From: Neptunomonas sp.
GTDB taxonomy: Bacteria; Pseudomonadota; Gammaproteobacteria; Pseudomonadales; Balneatricaceae
Direction of reading: 5' to 3'
Length of the DNA: 55,533 nucleotides
NCBI RefSeq assembly: GCF_016744175.1
Contig: NZ_JADGEV010000010.1
Span: 61,171 to 116,703 of the forward strand
The notes under the pieces are model-generated. The model was not told where the DNA came from and did no database searches. It saw only the letters and a list, made by a program, of their open reading frames with translations. A program made the position numbers and the translations under genes. Numbering within the stretch: position 1 is the stretch's first letter; each line of letters opens with the position of its first letter. Positions 10,279-17,814 of this stretch are shown here, piece by piece.

Positions 10279-11172
10279 ATGTCTTTTAAAAAAATACTAT
10301 TGTTATCGTCATTAATTGGCTTTATTGCAGGGTGTTCTGGATATGCTGCTTCAGAAAATCAGATTGGTCATACGCTATCGATTCAAAGCCTTAAATTTTT
10401 GCCTAGCAAAGTATCGGAAACGTCTGGTTTAGGGCACCACGGTGGTTATTTTTGGACGATAAATGATAGTGGTGGTAAGAGTGCAGTTTATGCTTTTAAC
10501 CAACAGAGTTATAAATATGCTAAGCGAGTTAATGTTGAAGGAGCAAAGAATATTGATTGGGAGTCATTAGCTCAGGATGATAAGAGTTTATATATTGCAG
10601 ATTGTGGCAACAATAAAGGCAAACGAAAAAAACTAGCTATTTACAAGGTTGGTTGGAAAAAGCTAATTAAAGCGAAGCATAAAGGTAAAGTCTCATCTAA
10701 AAAAATAAGCTTTAGTTATGCTGATAGAGATAATTCTGATGTTGGAAAACAGCATAATTTTGATTGTGAGGCGTTGACGGTCGTTGGTGATAAGCTTTGG
10801 TTATTTACCAAGAACAGAGGCGACTTACAGACTCGATTATATGCCTTAGATAAGAATAAATCTAAGCAAAAGATAACACCCTTGGTTACATTGCCTGTAT
10901 CAGGGCTGATTACAGCAGCTGATTATGACGAAAAGAATAATAAGCTAGTGCTTTTGGGATACCAAAAAGCGAGTGTGTTCGGTAAATCGTTTATTTGGGT
11001 TGTCGATATTGAGGCGGGTTTGCCTGTATGGAAACGTGCTACCTACCATACTATTTTGCCGTATGGGCAATGGGAATCGGTTATGTGGGAAACACCTGAG
11101 TCTTTATTGCTAACGTCAGAGAAGAGTCCGCTGGGTGCTCAGCAAGTGGGTCGGATACGCTTGAATGATTAA
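10279..11172 (+). CDS. Putative lipoprotein, beta-propeller-like
   Basis: 297 residues. The N-terminus is a lipoprotein signal peptide: basic MSFKK, a hydrophobic stretch, then a lipobox ending FIAGC with the lipidated Cys19, so it should be membrane-anchored and face the periplasm. The rest has repeated short beta-strand patterns ending in Asp/Gly turns (FWTINDSGG, LYIADCGNNKGK, LWLFTKNRGD, LVLLGYQK) spaced about 45-55 residues. This is typical of a beta-propeller, similar in style to SdiA-regulated or phytase-like proteins. The first blade motif SETSGLGHHGGYFWTINDSGG is characteristic of a hypothetical-protein family I know only as uncharacterised. No enzymatic residues can be assigned. It sits alone upstream of cysS. 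Confidence 0.75.
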   Translation: MSFKKILLLSSLIGFIAGCSGYAASENQIGHTLSIQSLKFLPSKVSETSGLGHHGGYFWTINDSGGKSAVYAFNQQSYKYAKRVNVEGAKNIDWESLAQDDKSLYIADCGNNKGKRKKLAIYKVGWKKLIKAKHKGKVSSKKISFSYADRDNSDVGKQHNFDCEALTVVGDKLWLFTKNRGDLQTRLYALDKNKSKQKITPLVTLPVSGLITAADYDEKNNKLVLLGYQKASVFGKSFIWVVDIEAGLPVWKRATYHTILPYGQWESVMWETPESLLLTSEKSPLGAQQVGRIRLND

Positions 11173-11294
11173 GATCTAGCCATCATGTTTTAAATGGTGC
11201 CTCATTTGTCACATAGCGTGATGATTTGCATTATAATATCAGTCTGCTCAGCAGGGCAGTTATTACTCATTCATCAGGAATACATCAGTAGATC

Positions 11295-12701
11295 ATGCTT
11301 CAGATTTATAACACTCTCACTAAGCAAAAAGCCCCTTTTACGCCGCTGGTAGAAGGCCGTATTAATATGTATGTTTGTGGCATCACAGTATACGATTATT
11401 GTCATATTGGGCATGCAAGAGTAATGGTGTGTTTTGATGTCATTACCCGATATCTGCGCTCTCGTGGTTGGGATGTGAATTACATTCGAAATATTACAGA
11501 TGTTGATGATAAAATTATCAAAAGAGCCTCAGAAAATAGTGAAACCGTTGAAAAGTTAACTGAGCGAATGATAGATGCAATGCATGAAGATGAGGATGCA
11601 TTATCTGTTTTACGTCCAAATCAAGAGCCTAAAGCAACAGCGCATATCGATGAAATTATCGAATTGGTAAGTACCTTAATCAATAAAGGTTTCGCTTATC
11701 CCGCATCAAATGGCGATGTATATTATCGAGTAGAGAAATTTGCTGAATATGGAAAACTAACAAATCAGAACATTGAAGAGCTTCGTTCTGGTTCTCGTGT
11801 TGAGGTGGAAGAAGCTAAGGAAAGTCCACTAGATTTCGTTTTATGGAAGGCTGTAAAACCTGGTGAGGTTAGCTGGGATTCTCCATGGGGTGCGGGTCGC
11901 CCAGGTTGGCATATAGAATGCTCGGCCATGTCTAAGTGTTGCCTAGGTGACACATTTGATATTCATGGCGGTGGTCCTGACTTGCCATTTCCGCATCATG
12001 AAAATGAGATAGCTCAGTCCGAGGCTGCCAATGGTTGCACGTATGCAAATTACTGGATGCATGCAGGACCCGTACGTGTAAATAGTGAGAAGATGTCTAA
12101 GTCTTTGGGGAATTTCTTTACGATTAGAGATGTCTTGAAGAAGTATGATCCTGAGGTGGTGCGCTTTTTCTTAGCGCGTGTACACTATCGTAGCTATATC
12201 GATTATAGCGAAGACAGTCTTAAAGAAGCGCGGGTTATGCTTGAGCGTTTTTATCAGGCCTTAAATGGCGTCGCTAAGTGTGAGTATTCGCAGAAAGACA
12301 TTGATCAATTAAGCATTGAGACGTTTGAGCAGCGTTTTATCGACGCGATGGATGATGATTTTAATACCCCTAAAGCTATTTCAGTTTTGTTTGAAATGGT
12401 AAATGAGCTAAATAAGCTTAAGAAAACATCTGAAGCGGGTGCTGCAATAATGGCCTATAAGATTTCAGAATTAGGTGGTGTGATTGGCTTGTTGCAACAG
12501 AATCCAGATGTTTTCTTGAAAGGAGAAGGTAAAGAAGGCGAGTTGGATGCCGATAGTATCGAAGCGTTAATTCAGAAGCGGGTTTGTGCTAAAGCAAATA
12601 AAGATTATGCGGAGTCTGATCGAATTCGTGATGAATTAGCGGCTCAGGGCGTTGTTCTTAAGGACAGTCGAGAGGGAACTACTTGGTTTCGCGAAAGCTA
12701 A
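11295..12701 (+). CDS. cysS: Cysteinyl-tRNA synthetase
   Basis: Class I aminoacyl-tRNA synthetase that charges tRNA-Cys. 468 residues, close to the usual 461. Seen: HIGH motif as HIGH at residues 37-40, zinc ligand Cys28 in YVCGITVYD, further ligands in HIECSAMSKCC and FPHHENE, and KMSKS in SEKMSKSLGNF. The C-terminal DALR-type anticodon region and final helical tail (KANKDYAESDRIRDELAAQGV) are intact. It is followed by a strong bidirectional terminator and convergent folD, the same neighbours as in Pseudomonas. Confidence 0.97.
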   Translation: MLQIYNTLTKQKAPFTPLVEGRINMYVCGITVYDYCHIGHARVMVCFDVITRYLRSRGWDVNYIRNITDVDDKIIKRASENSETVEKLTERMIDAMHEDEDALSVLRPNQEPKATAHIDEIIELVSTLINKGFAYPASNGDVYYRVEKFAEYGKLTNQNIEELRSGSRVEVEEAKESPLDFVLWKAVKPGEVSWDSPWGAGRPGWHIECSAMSKCCLGDTFDIHGGGPDLPFPHHENEIAQSEAANGCTYANYWMHAGPVRVNSEKMSKSLGNFFTIRDVLKKYDPEVVRFFLARVHYRSYIDYSEDSLKEARVMLERFYQALNGVAKCEYSQKDIDQLSIETFEQRFIDAMDDDFNTPKAISVLFEMVNELNKLKKTSEAGAAIMAYKISELGGVIGLLQQNPDVFLKGEGKEGELDADSIEALIQKRVCAKANKDYAESDRIRDELAAQGVVLKDSREGTTWFRES

Positions 12702-12727
12702 ATAGGTTGGCAGGTTGTTAATTATTT

Positions 12728-12755
12728 AAAAAAGCGAGCATGGCGCTCGCTTTTT
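12728..12755. terminator. Bidirectional intrinsic terminator between cysS and folD
   Basis: Stem GCGAGC (12734-12739) / GCTCGC (12745-12750), extended by A5 upstream and T5 downstream, so it can end transcription from both convergent genes. Confidence 0.9.
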
Positions 12756-12782
12756 AATTGCCTATAAAAAGAAGGGGCTTGT

Positions 12783-13634
12783 TTAGTCGGTACTTGAAGC
12801 TGCTTCTAGCGTGTTTTCCATTAAACAGGCAACTGTCATGGGGCCAACACCGCCGGGCACTGGTGTGATCCAGCCTGCGTTTTGGGCCGCGGCATCATAG
12901 TCGACATCGCCAACTAATCGTCCATCATCAAGACGGTTAATACCTACATCAATAACGATAGCATCCTTCTTGATCCATTCACCTTTTACAATGCCGGGTT
13001 TGCCTACACCAACAACAACAATGTCTGCTCGCTTAACATGGAAAGCCAGATCGCGTGTAAAACGATGAGTTGTTGTAACGGTGCAGCCTGCAAGCAATAG
13101 TTCAAGAGACATTGGACGGCCAACAATGTTGGAGGCACCCACGACGACAGCTTCTTGGCCATGTAAGCCAATATTGGTGGACTCAAGTAGTTTCATTACG
13201 CCTTTGGGCGTGCAGGGGCGTAGTGCTGGAAGGCGTTGAGCTAGCCTTCCAAGATTAAAAGGGTGAAACCCGTCAACATCTTTTTTGGGCTGGATACGCT
13301 CTAAAATTTCATTACTATTTAGTTCTTCGGGTAGTGGGAGCTGTACTAAAATGCCGTCAACATCAGGATTTGCATTAAGCTGATCAACTAAGGAAAGTAG
13401 ATATTGTTGCGAGGTGTCAGATGGGAGATCATATGAAAGTGACTCGATACCCACCTCTATGCAGGCATTTTTTTTATTGCGGACATAGACATGAGAAGCG
13501 GGATCATCACCAACAATAACAACAGCCAGGCAAGGGGCGCGTTTACCTTCTTTCAGTCTAATCTGTATTTTTTCTGCTACCTGTCGACGTACGTCGGCAG
13601 CTATTTGTTTTCCGTCAATAATCTGTGCGGTCAT
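12783..13634 (-). CDS. folD: Methylenetetrahydrofolate dehydrogenase / cyclohydrolase
   Basis: Bifunctional one-carbon enzyme: oxidises 5,10-methylene-THF with NADP+ and hydrolyses the methenyl product to 10-formyl-THF. I start at the ATG ending at 13634 ([12 protein letters not shown]), giving 283 residues and placing the catalytic lysine of YVRNKK at Lys54, the E. coli position. The longer frame would need a TTG at 13670 with no homologous sequence. Other family signatures: [10 protein letters not shown], the [14 protein letters not shown] block, [15 protein letters not shown] (dinucleotide-binding), and the C-terminal [12 protein letters not shown]. Convergent with cysS. Confidence 0.96.
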   Translation of the reverse strand: MTAQIIDGKQIAADVRRQVAEKIQIRLKEGKRAPCLAVVIVGDDPASHVYVRNKKNACIEVGIESLSYDLPSDTSQQYLLSLVDQLNANPDVDGILVQLPLPEELNSNEILERIQPKKDVDGFHPFNLGRLAQRLPALRPCTPKGVMKLLESTNIGLHGQEAVVVGASNIVGRPMSLELLLAGCTVTTTHRFTRDLAFHVKRADIVVVGVGKPGIVKGEWIKKDAIVIDVGINRLDDGRLVGDVDYDAAAQNAGWITPVPGGVGPMTVACLMENTLEAASSTD

Positions 13635-13768
13635 TGTTTTAGGTGATCCCTGATGCTGGCTTTGTATCAAAACAGCGCGGATTTTCTCATGTTAGAGCTC
13701 TGCGGCCAAGTAGGCGATAGGTGATTAGAGATAAGAAGATGATTTTTGCATTGAGTTTCAAAAAAATA

Positions 13769-13797
13769 TTGACGATGTGCGAGTGCTCCTTTAGGAT
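13769..13797 (+). promoter_or_regulatory. Sigma70 promoter of tRNA-Arg
   Basis: TTGACG at 13769-13774 and TAGGAT at 13792-13797, separated by exactly 17 bases. The bases after the -10 (ACGCGC) form a GC-rich discriminator as in stable-RNA promoters under stringent control. It sits about 80 bases upstream of the mature tRNA. Confidence 0.8.
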
Positions 13798-13804
13798 ACG
13801 CGCT

Positions 13805-13853
13805 CCTTTATGAGGCCTTTGAATCTCGGTTCAGCAGCAGGGCCTCATAAAGG
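13805..13853 (+). repeat. Perfect 13-bp inverted repeat in tRNA-Arg leader
   Basis: CCTTTATGAGGCC (13805-13817) and GGCCTCATAAAGG (13841-13853) are exact reverse complements around a 23-base loop. The structure lies between the tRNA-Arg promoter and the tRNA, so it would form in the 5' leader of the precursor. There is no T-tract, so it is not a standard terminator. Confidence 0.85.
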
Positions 13854-13876
13854 TTCAGGATATCTTGGTATCTGTA

Positions 13877-13953
13877 GTGCCCATAGCTCAACTGGATAGA
13901 GCAACGCCCTTCTAAGGCGTAGGTTGTAGGTTCGAGTCCTACTGGGCGCACCA
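13877..13953 (+). tRNA. tRNA-Arg (anticodon TCT)
   Basis: Full cloverleaf of 77 bases with encoded CCA. Acceptor GTGCCCA pairs with TGGGCGC (one wobble), D-arm GCTC/GAGC, anticodon stem ACGCC/GGCGT with loop CTTCTAA (anticodon TCT), T-arm GTAGG TTCGAGT CCTAC. Confidence 0.96.
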
Positions 13954-14051
13954 GTTACTTCTTAAGTGATCCTCTTCGTATAACGATATTCTCTGTTAAA
14001 TCTTCCTCTCGTATTTCTGATATAACACTTCAACATTTATAAAATCTATCT

Positions 14052-16277
14052 TTATGGCGCTGTGTGTGACGCCGATGGTTTGAATAACCTTAAGCGATTG
14101 GCATTACCAACGACGGTTGCTGATGAAAATGCCATGGCAGCACCGGCAATAATGGGGCTTAAAAGAATTCCAGTGAATGGAAATAATATTCCTGCCGCAA
14201 TGGGGATGCCAATACTGTTGTAAATGAAGGCTCCGAAAAGGTTCTGGCGAATATTCTTTAGTGTAGCTTTTGATAACTCAACTGCGTCTGCAATGCTATG
14301 TATTGAGTTGCGTAAAAGCACCATGTCAGCACTTTCAATTGCTATATCAGTACCATTTCCAATGGCGAATCCTACATCAGCGAGTGCTAATGCGGGGGCG
14401 TCATTTATGCCATCGCCAGCCATGGCAACAATTTTACCTTGCTGTTGAAGGGCTTTAACTTTATTTGTTTTATCTTCAGGCGTGGTTTCTGCTATGAAGT
14501 CATCAATGCCTGCTTGTTTTGCAATAGCGGCTGCTGTGTTCTGATTATCTCCCGTTAACATAACTATATTAATACCAATATTTCGCAATCGCTTAATAGC
14601 GGTAGCTGAGTCTGCTCTTATAGGGTCTGCAACGGCAAGAATGCCTAAAAGCCTTCCGTCAGCTGCAAGGTAGATGAGCGTATGCGCAGTAGTTGTTATG
14701 CTTGAGTTGATTGCGGCCTCAGTATCTACGTTATTCTCATGCATGTATGCGAGATTGCCGAGTAGTAGGTGCTGCCCCTTAATGACGCCAGTTATTCCCC
14801 GGCCAGTAATTGACATAAATTGTTCTGCAGGAAGTAAGGGGAGGTGCTTGTTAATAGCAGCTTTAATGATGGCTTCACCTAAAGGGTGCTCTGACAACTG
14901 TTCTAGTGAAGCGGCGAGCGACAGTATATTATTTTCAGATGAGTTGATTGAAATGATACTGTTAAGCGTAGGAGATCCTTCGGTAATGGTGCCTGTCTTA
15001 TCAAGGATGATAGTGTCGATATTTGACGCCGCTTGTAGTGCTTGTGCATTACGGATGAGGATCCCATGTTCAGCTGCTTTTCCGACACCCACCATGACGG
15101 ACATGGGGGTCGCGAGGCCTAGTGCACAAGGGCAGGCAATAATCAGCACTGTTGTTGCACTTATTAGCATGTAAGCGGCCTTGGGTTCTGGACCAAAAAA
15201 GTACCAAAGTGCGGCGGTAATAAAGCTAATAAGAATAACTGAAGGCACGAAAATGGAAGAGATTTTATCGGCTAAGCGTGCAATAGCGGGTTTACTATTT
15301 TGTGCTTGTTTTATCATTTCTATAATGCGGCTAATCGTAGTTTCTTTTCCTACTTTTTCAGCTAAAATTAGTAGGCTGCCAGATTTATTGAGGGTTCCTT
15401 CAGATACATTGTCCCCCGGCCCTTTACTGGCAGGAACTGGCTCCCCTGTAAGCATTGATTCATCGATGTAGCTTTGCCCTTCAAGAACGATTCCGTCAGT
15501 AGGGATTTGCTCTCCCGGGCGAATGCGAATTTTATCGTTAATTAAGACAAGTTCCAGTGGTAGGGTTTGTTCTTTGTTGTTCCGGATGATGCAGGCTGTT
15601 TTAGGTTTTAAGTCTAGTAGTCGTTCTACTGCATTAGATGTTCTAGTGCGTGCTTTTAGCTCCATAGCCACACCAAGATTGACTAATCCAATAATCATAA
15701 CGGCGGCTTCGAAGTAAATATGCCTAGCAGTATCAGGAAATAGTTGCGGGGCCAGCACGATAATCATTGAAAAAAGCCAAGCACTACCAGTGCCTATGGC
15801 TATTAATGTGTCCATTGTTGAGCTTCCGTTACGAAGCGCAATGAGAGCACCTGTAAAAAAGTGTTTCCCAGAAAAATACATGATGGCTAGAGTAAGAACG
15901 CCTATGGTGCCCCAGATGAATTGATCATTCGTAGTTTGGATGCTCATGCTGTCCATGAAAAATCCAGCAATCATCATGGGTATGCCGAGCGCAAGAGCTA
16001 CGCCTGAGTGAGTTAGACGTTGAAGGTAAAGTGCTTTGTCTGCTTCTTTTTGTTTCAGTCTGTCTTGGGCATCGTTTTGTGAGAGTCTAGACTTATATCC
16101 GATATCATTAAGTTGACTAATAACTTTTTCAGGGTCAACAGAACCTGTGAAAAGAAGTCTGCGTTGAGGGAAGTTGACTTCAGCGCTTTCAATACCAGGA
16201 ATATGAGAGGTGCACGTCTCAATTTTCTTTACACAGCCAGCGCATGATACGTTTTCAAGAATTAGAGTTGTGCTCAT
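14052..16277 (-). CDS. copA: Copper-exporting P1B-type ATPase
   Basis: Inner-membrane pump that exports cytoplasmic Cu(I) using ATP. 741 residues. Domain order: a single heavy-metal-associated domain with CxxC metal site Cys12/Cys15 (SCAGCVKK), a pair of leading helices, actuator domain with TGEPVP, the metal-transporting CPC motif (CPCALGLATP, about residue 380), phosphorylation site DKTGTITEG (about 424), then the ATP-binding HP motif (SEHPLGEAI) and hinge AGDGINDAPA (about 621). Two C-terminal helices end the protein. It is transcribed away from cueR from a promoter with the 19-bp spacer typical of MerR control. Only one N-terminal metal domain is present, as in many short CopA proteins. 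CPC plus the adjacent CueR argue for copper (or silver) rather than zinc or cadmium. Confidence 0.95.
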   Translation of the reverse strand: MSTTLILENVSCAGCVKKIETCTSHIPGIESAEVNFPQRRLLFTGSVDPEKVISQLNDIGYKSRLSQNDAQDRLKQKEADKALYLQRLTHSGVALALGIPMMIAGFFMDSMSIQTTNDQFIWGTIGVLTLAIMYFSGKHFFTGALIALRNGSSTMDTLIAIGTGSAWLFSMIIVLAPQLFPDTARHIYFEAAVMIIGLVNLGVAMELKARTRTSNAVERLLDLKPKTACIIRNNKEQTLPLELVLINDKIRIRPGEQIPTDGIVLEGQSYIDESMLTGEPVPASKGPGDNVSEGTLNKSGSLLILAEKVGKETTISRIIEMIKQAQNSKPAIARLADKISSIFVPSVILISFITAALWYFFGPEPKAAYMLISATTVLIIACPCALGLATPMSVMVGVGKAAEHGILIRNAQALQAASNIDTIILDKTGTITEGSPTLNSIISINSSENNILSLAASLEQLSEHPLGEAIIKAAINKHLPLLPAEQFMSITGRGITGVIKGQHLLLGNLAYMHENNVDTEAAINSSITTTAHTLIYLAADGRLLGILAVADPIRADSATAIKRLRNIGINIVMLTGDNQNTAAAIAKQAGIDDFIAETTPEDKTNKVKALQQQGKIVAMAGDGINDAPALALADVGFAIGNGTDIAIESADMVLLRNSIHSIADAVELSKATLKNIRQNLFGAFIYNSIGIPIAAGILFPFTGILLSPIIAGAAMAFSSATVVGNANRLRLFKPSASHTAP

Positions 16278-16343
16278 GATTGAAAGGGCCTTGTCAAATT
16301 GATGTAATCGCCTGTGTAAATTATATGCGATATTATTTGTGCT

Positions 16344-16374
16344 AGTTTAAACGTTACAGCAGCGGTAAGGTCAA
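16344..16374 (-). promoter_or_regulatory. CueR-type promoter of copA with 19-bp spacer
   Basis: Read on the minus strand: -35 TTGACC (16369-16374) and -10 TAAACT (16344-16349) separated by exactly 19 bases. The spacer region contains an imperfect dyad ACCTTAC...GTAACGT resembling the known CueR operator of E. coli copA (ACCTTCC...GGAAGGT). The overlong spacer is the hallmark of promoters activated by DNA distortion by MerR-family proteins. Confidence 0.88.
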
Positions 16375-16413
16375 ACGCATACTGTCTGTTTAAATGTATA
16401 GTGTAGGGAAATA

Positions 16414-16803
16414 ATGAATATTGCAGAGGCTGCTAAGCACACGGGATTAAGTCGGAAAACCATTCGATACTATGAGCAGCAGGGGGTAATACCCCCGGCA
16501 AAGCGTAGTGCTAATGGCTATCGTCTTTATGATACCGCCCAATTGGGATGTTTGCTTTTTATCAAAAGAGCAAGAGAGCTTGGGTTTTCATTAAATGATA
16601 GTCAGGAGCTATTATCGATTTCACAAGATCCTGGAAGAACAAGTGCCAGTGTTAAGAAAAAAGCTGAGTTGCATCTTCAAAAAATAAATCACCAGATTGC
16701 GCAAATGCAAAAGATGAAAGAGGTGTTGGAGGATGTTGTTGGGGAGTGCATGGGTGATGAGCAAACGCATTGCCCAATACTGGATAAATTAAACAAGGGG
16801 TGA
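16414..16803 (+). CDS. cueR: MerR-family copper-responsive regulator CueR
   Basis: Copper(I)-sensing activator. 129 residues: winged helix-turn-helix (MNIAEAAKHTGLSRKTIRYYEQQGV, residues 1-70), a long dimerisation helix, and a C-terminal metal loop with two cysteines seven residues apart (C-MGDEQTH-CPIL, about 114 and 122), matching the Cys pair that binds Cu(I) linearly in CueR. The conserved Ser preceding the dimer helix (RTSASVKK) is also CueR-like. It is divergent from copA, whose start region carries its predicted operator. A TATAGT at 16397-16402 close to its own ATG may be its -10 box, with a ribosome binding site AGGGA in between. Confidence 0.92.
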   Translation: MNIAEAAKHTGLSRKTIRYYEQQGVIPPAKRSANGYRLYDTAQLGCLLFIKRARELGFSLNDSQELLSISQDPGRTSASVKKKAELHLQKINHQIAQMQKMKEVLEDVVGECMGDEQTHCPILDKLNKG

Positions 16804-16952
16804 AGTAAGTGGTTGCTGCCCTAGCAGTGGACGCTCAGATAGATAACGTCTATTAATTAACCAAATATCGACAATAATTAATGTGATTTATCAGGTTAAA
16901 GCTAGTCTCTTGAAATAATTGCAATTTCTTAGTGAAATGCTGAATAAACTTG

Positions 16953-16981
16953 TTGACAGCATGTGGCTGTCTCCCTAGAAT
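16953..16981 (+). promoter_or_regulatory. Sigma70 promoter of the tRNA-His/Leu cluster
   Basis: Perfect -35 TTGACA (16953-16958) and -10 TAGAAT (16976-16981), 17-base spacer, followed by a GC-rich discriminator (ACGCCCC). It lies about 110 bases before tRNA-His, and its layout matches the tRNA-Arg promoter. Confidence 0.87.
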
Positions 16982-17092
16982 ACGCCCCATCTTGATTGAG
17001 GTGCTCTCCTAGGCACTGAAAACAGTAAGTATAAGGCTGTTTCAATTGAGTTAGTTTTTATTGCTTTAAGTAGTAGGAATGAATTTAGTTAT

Positions 17093-17169
17093 GGTGGGCG
17101 TAGCTCAGTTGGTAGAGCTCCGGATTGTGATTCCGGCGGTCGTGGGTTCAAGCCCCATCGTCCACCCCA
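17093..17169 (+). tRNA. tRNA-His (anticodon GTG), copy 1
   Basis: 77 bases counting the extra G-1 that marks tRNA-His and the encoded CCA. Anticodon stem CCGGA/TCCGG with loop containing GTG; T-arm GTGGG TTCAAGC CCCAT-type. Acceptor GTGGGCG/CGTCCAC with one wobble. Confidence 0.96.
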
Positions 17170-17181
17170 TGCTAAAGTTAT

Positions 17182-17266
17182 GCGGATGTGGTGAAATTGG
17201 TATACACGCTGGTTTTAGGTACCAGTGCCGAAAGGCGTGAGAGTTCGAGTCTCTCCATCCGCACCA
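17182..17266 (+). tRNA. tRNA-Leu (anticodon TAG), copy 1
   Basis: 85 bases with long variable arm (TGCCGAAAGGCG), anticodon stem CTGGT/ACCAG and loop with TAG, T-arm GAGAG TTCGAGT CTCTC, encoded CCA. It lies 12 bases after tRNA-His copy 1. Confidence 0.96.
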
Positions 17267-17293
17267 TTTATTACCCTAATAAATGGTGTTTTT
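17262..17293 (+). terminator. Intrinsic terminator whose stem includes the tRNA-Leu 3' end
   Basis: CACCATTTATT (17262-17272) pairs perfectly with AATAAATGGTG (17278-17288) around loop ACCCT, followed by T5 (17289-17293). The upstream arm contains the last bases and the CCA of tRNA-Leu copy 1. Confidence 0.85.
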
Positions 17294-17377
17294 AAGAGTT
17301 ACTAAGTCTTCCACTTAAGGCTTGGATTATCAGTAAGTACTAGTTATCTAGTATATTGATAATAAAGTTAGAACCAC

Positions 17378-17462
17378 GCGGATGTGGTGAAATTGGTATA
17401 CACGCTGGTTTTAGGTACCAGTGCCGCAAGGCGTGAGAGTTCGAGTCTCTCCATCCGCACCA
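17378..17462 (+). tRNA. tRNA-Leu (anticodon TAG), copy 2
   Basis: 85 bases, identical to copy 1 except for one base in the variable-arm loop (CCGCAAGG against CCGAAAGG). A shorter hairpin (CATTTAC / GTAAATG) follows its CCA but has no T-tract. Confidence 0.96.
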
Positions 17463-17490
17463 TTTACTGTTCTGGTAAATGAAATTCAAT

Positions 17491-17567
17491 GGTGAGCGTA
17501 GCTCAGTTGGTAGAGCTCCGGATTGTGATTCCGGCGGTCGTGGGTTCAAGCCCCATCGTTCACCCCA
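17491..17567 (+). tRNA. tRNA-His (anticodon GTG), copy 2
   Basis: 77 bases with G-1 and encoded CCA. Differs from copy 1 by a paired change in the acceptor stem (G-C to A-T at the fourth pair: GTGAGCG with CGTTCAC), so folding is preserved. Confidence 0.96.
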
Positions 17568-17702
17568 TGTTTATATCTCTTTTGTATCTATTTCTTGATA
17601 TCTCTTAATAAAAGAACAATTAAGGCTTTGTTTTGCGGTAATTACTTGACTAATAAGCCCAAGTGCCGGAAAATTTCGCGCTTTAGAATTTTGACTTTGA
17701 CG

Positions 17703-17708
17703 TATAAT
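17703..17708 (+). promoter_or_regulatory. Possible -10 box upstream of tig
   Basis: A consensus TATAAT 107 bases before the tig ATG. No good -35 hexamer sits 16-18 bases upstream (TTGACT at 17691-17696 is too close), so the promoter assignment is tentative. Confidence 0.35.
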
Positions 17709-17814
17709 CGAGTCTAATTAAACGACTATGTGAATTAACAGGACAATTAGTCTGATTAATTTAGTTCATGTAGATTGATAAACTGGTACATAGTATTTTT
17801 TGGTGAGGAATTCC

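Noticed and set aside
13635-13670. Longer folD start at a TTG
   Set aside because: The ATG at 13634 gives the family length and puts the catalytic lysine at 54.
17340-17549. 69-codon minus-strand frame
   Set aside because: It runs antisense through tRNA-Leu and tRNA-His genes; the apparent peptide is a by-product of tRNA sequence.
17800-17814. GTG start for tig fifteen bases upstream
   Set aside because: The ATG at 17815 has a good ribosome binding site and matches the E. coli N-terminus.
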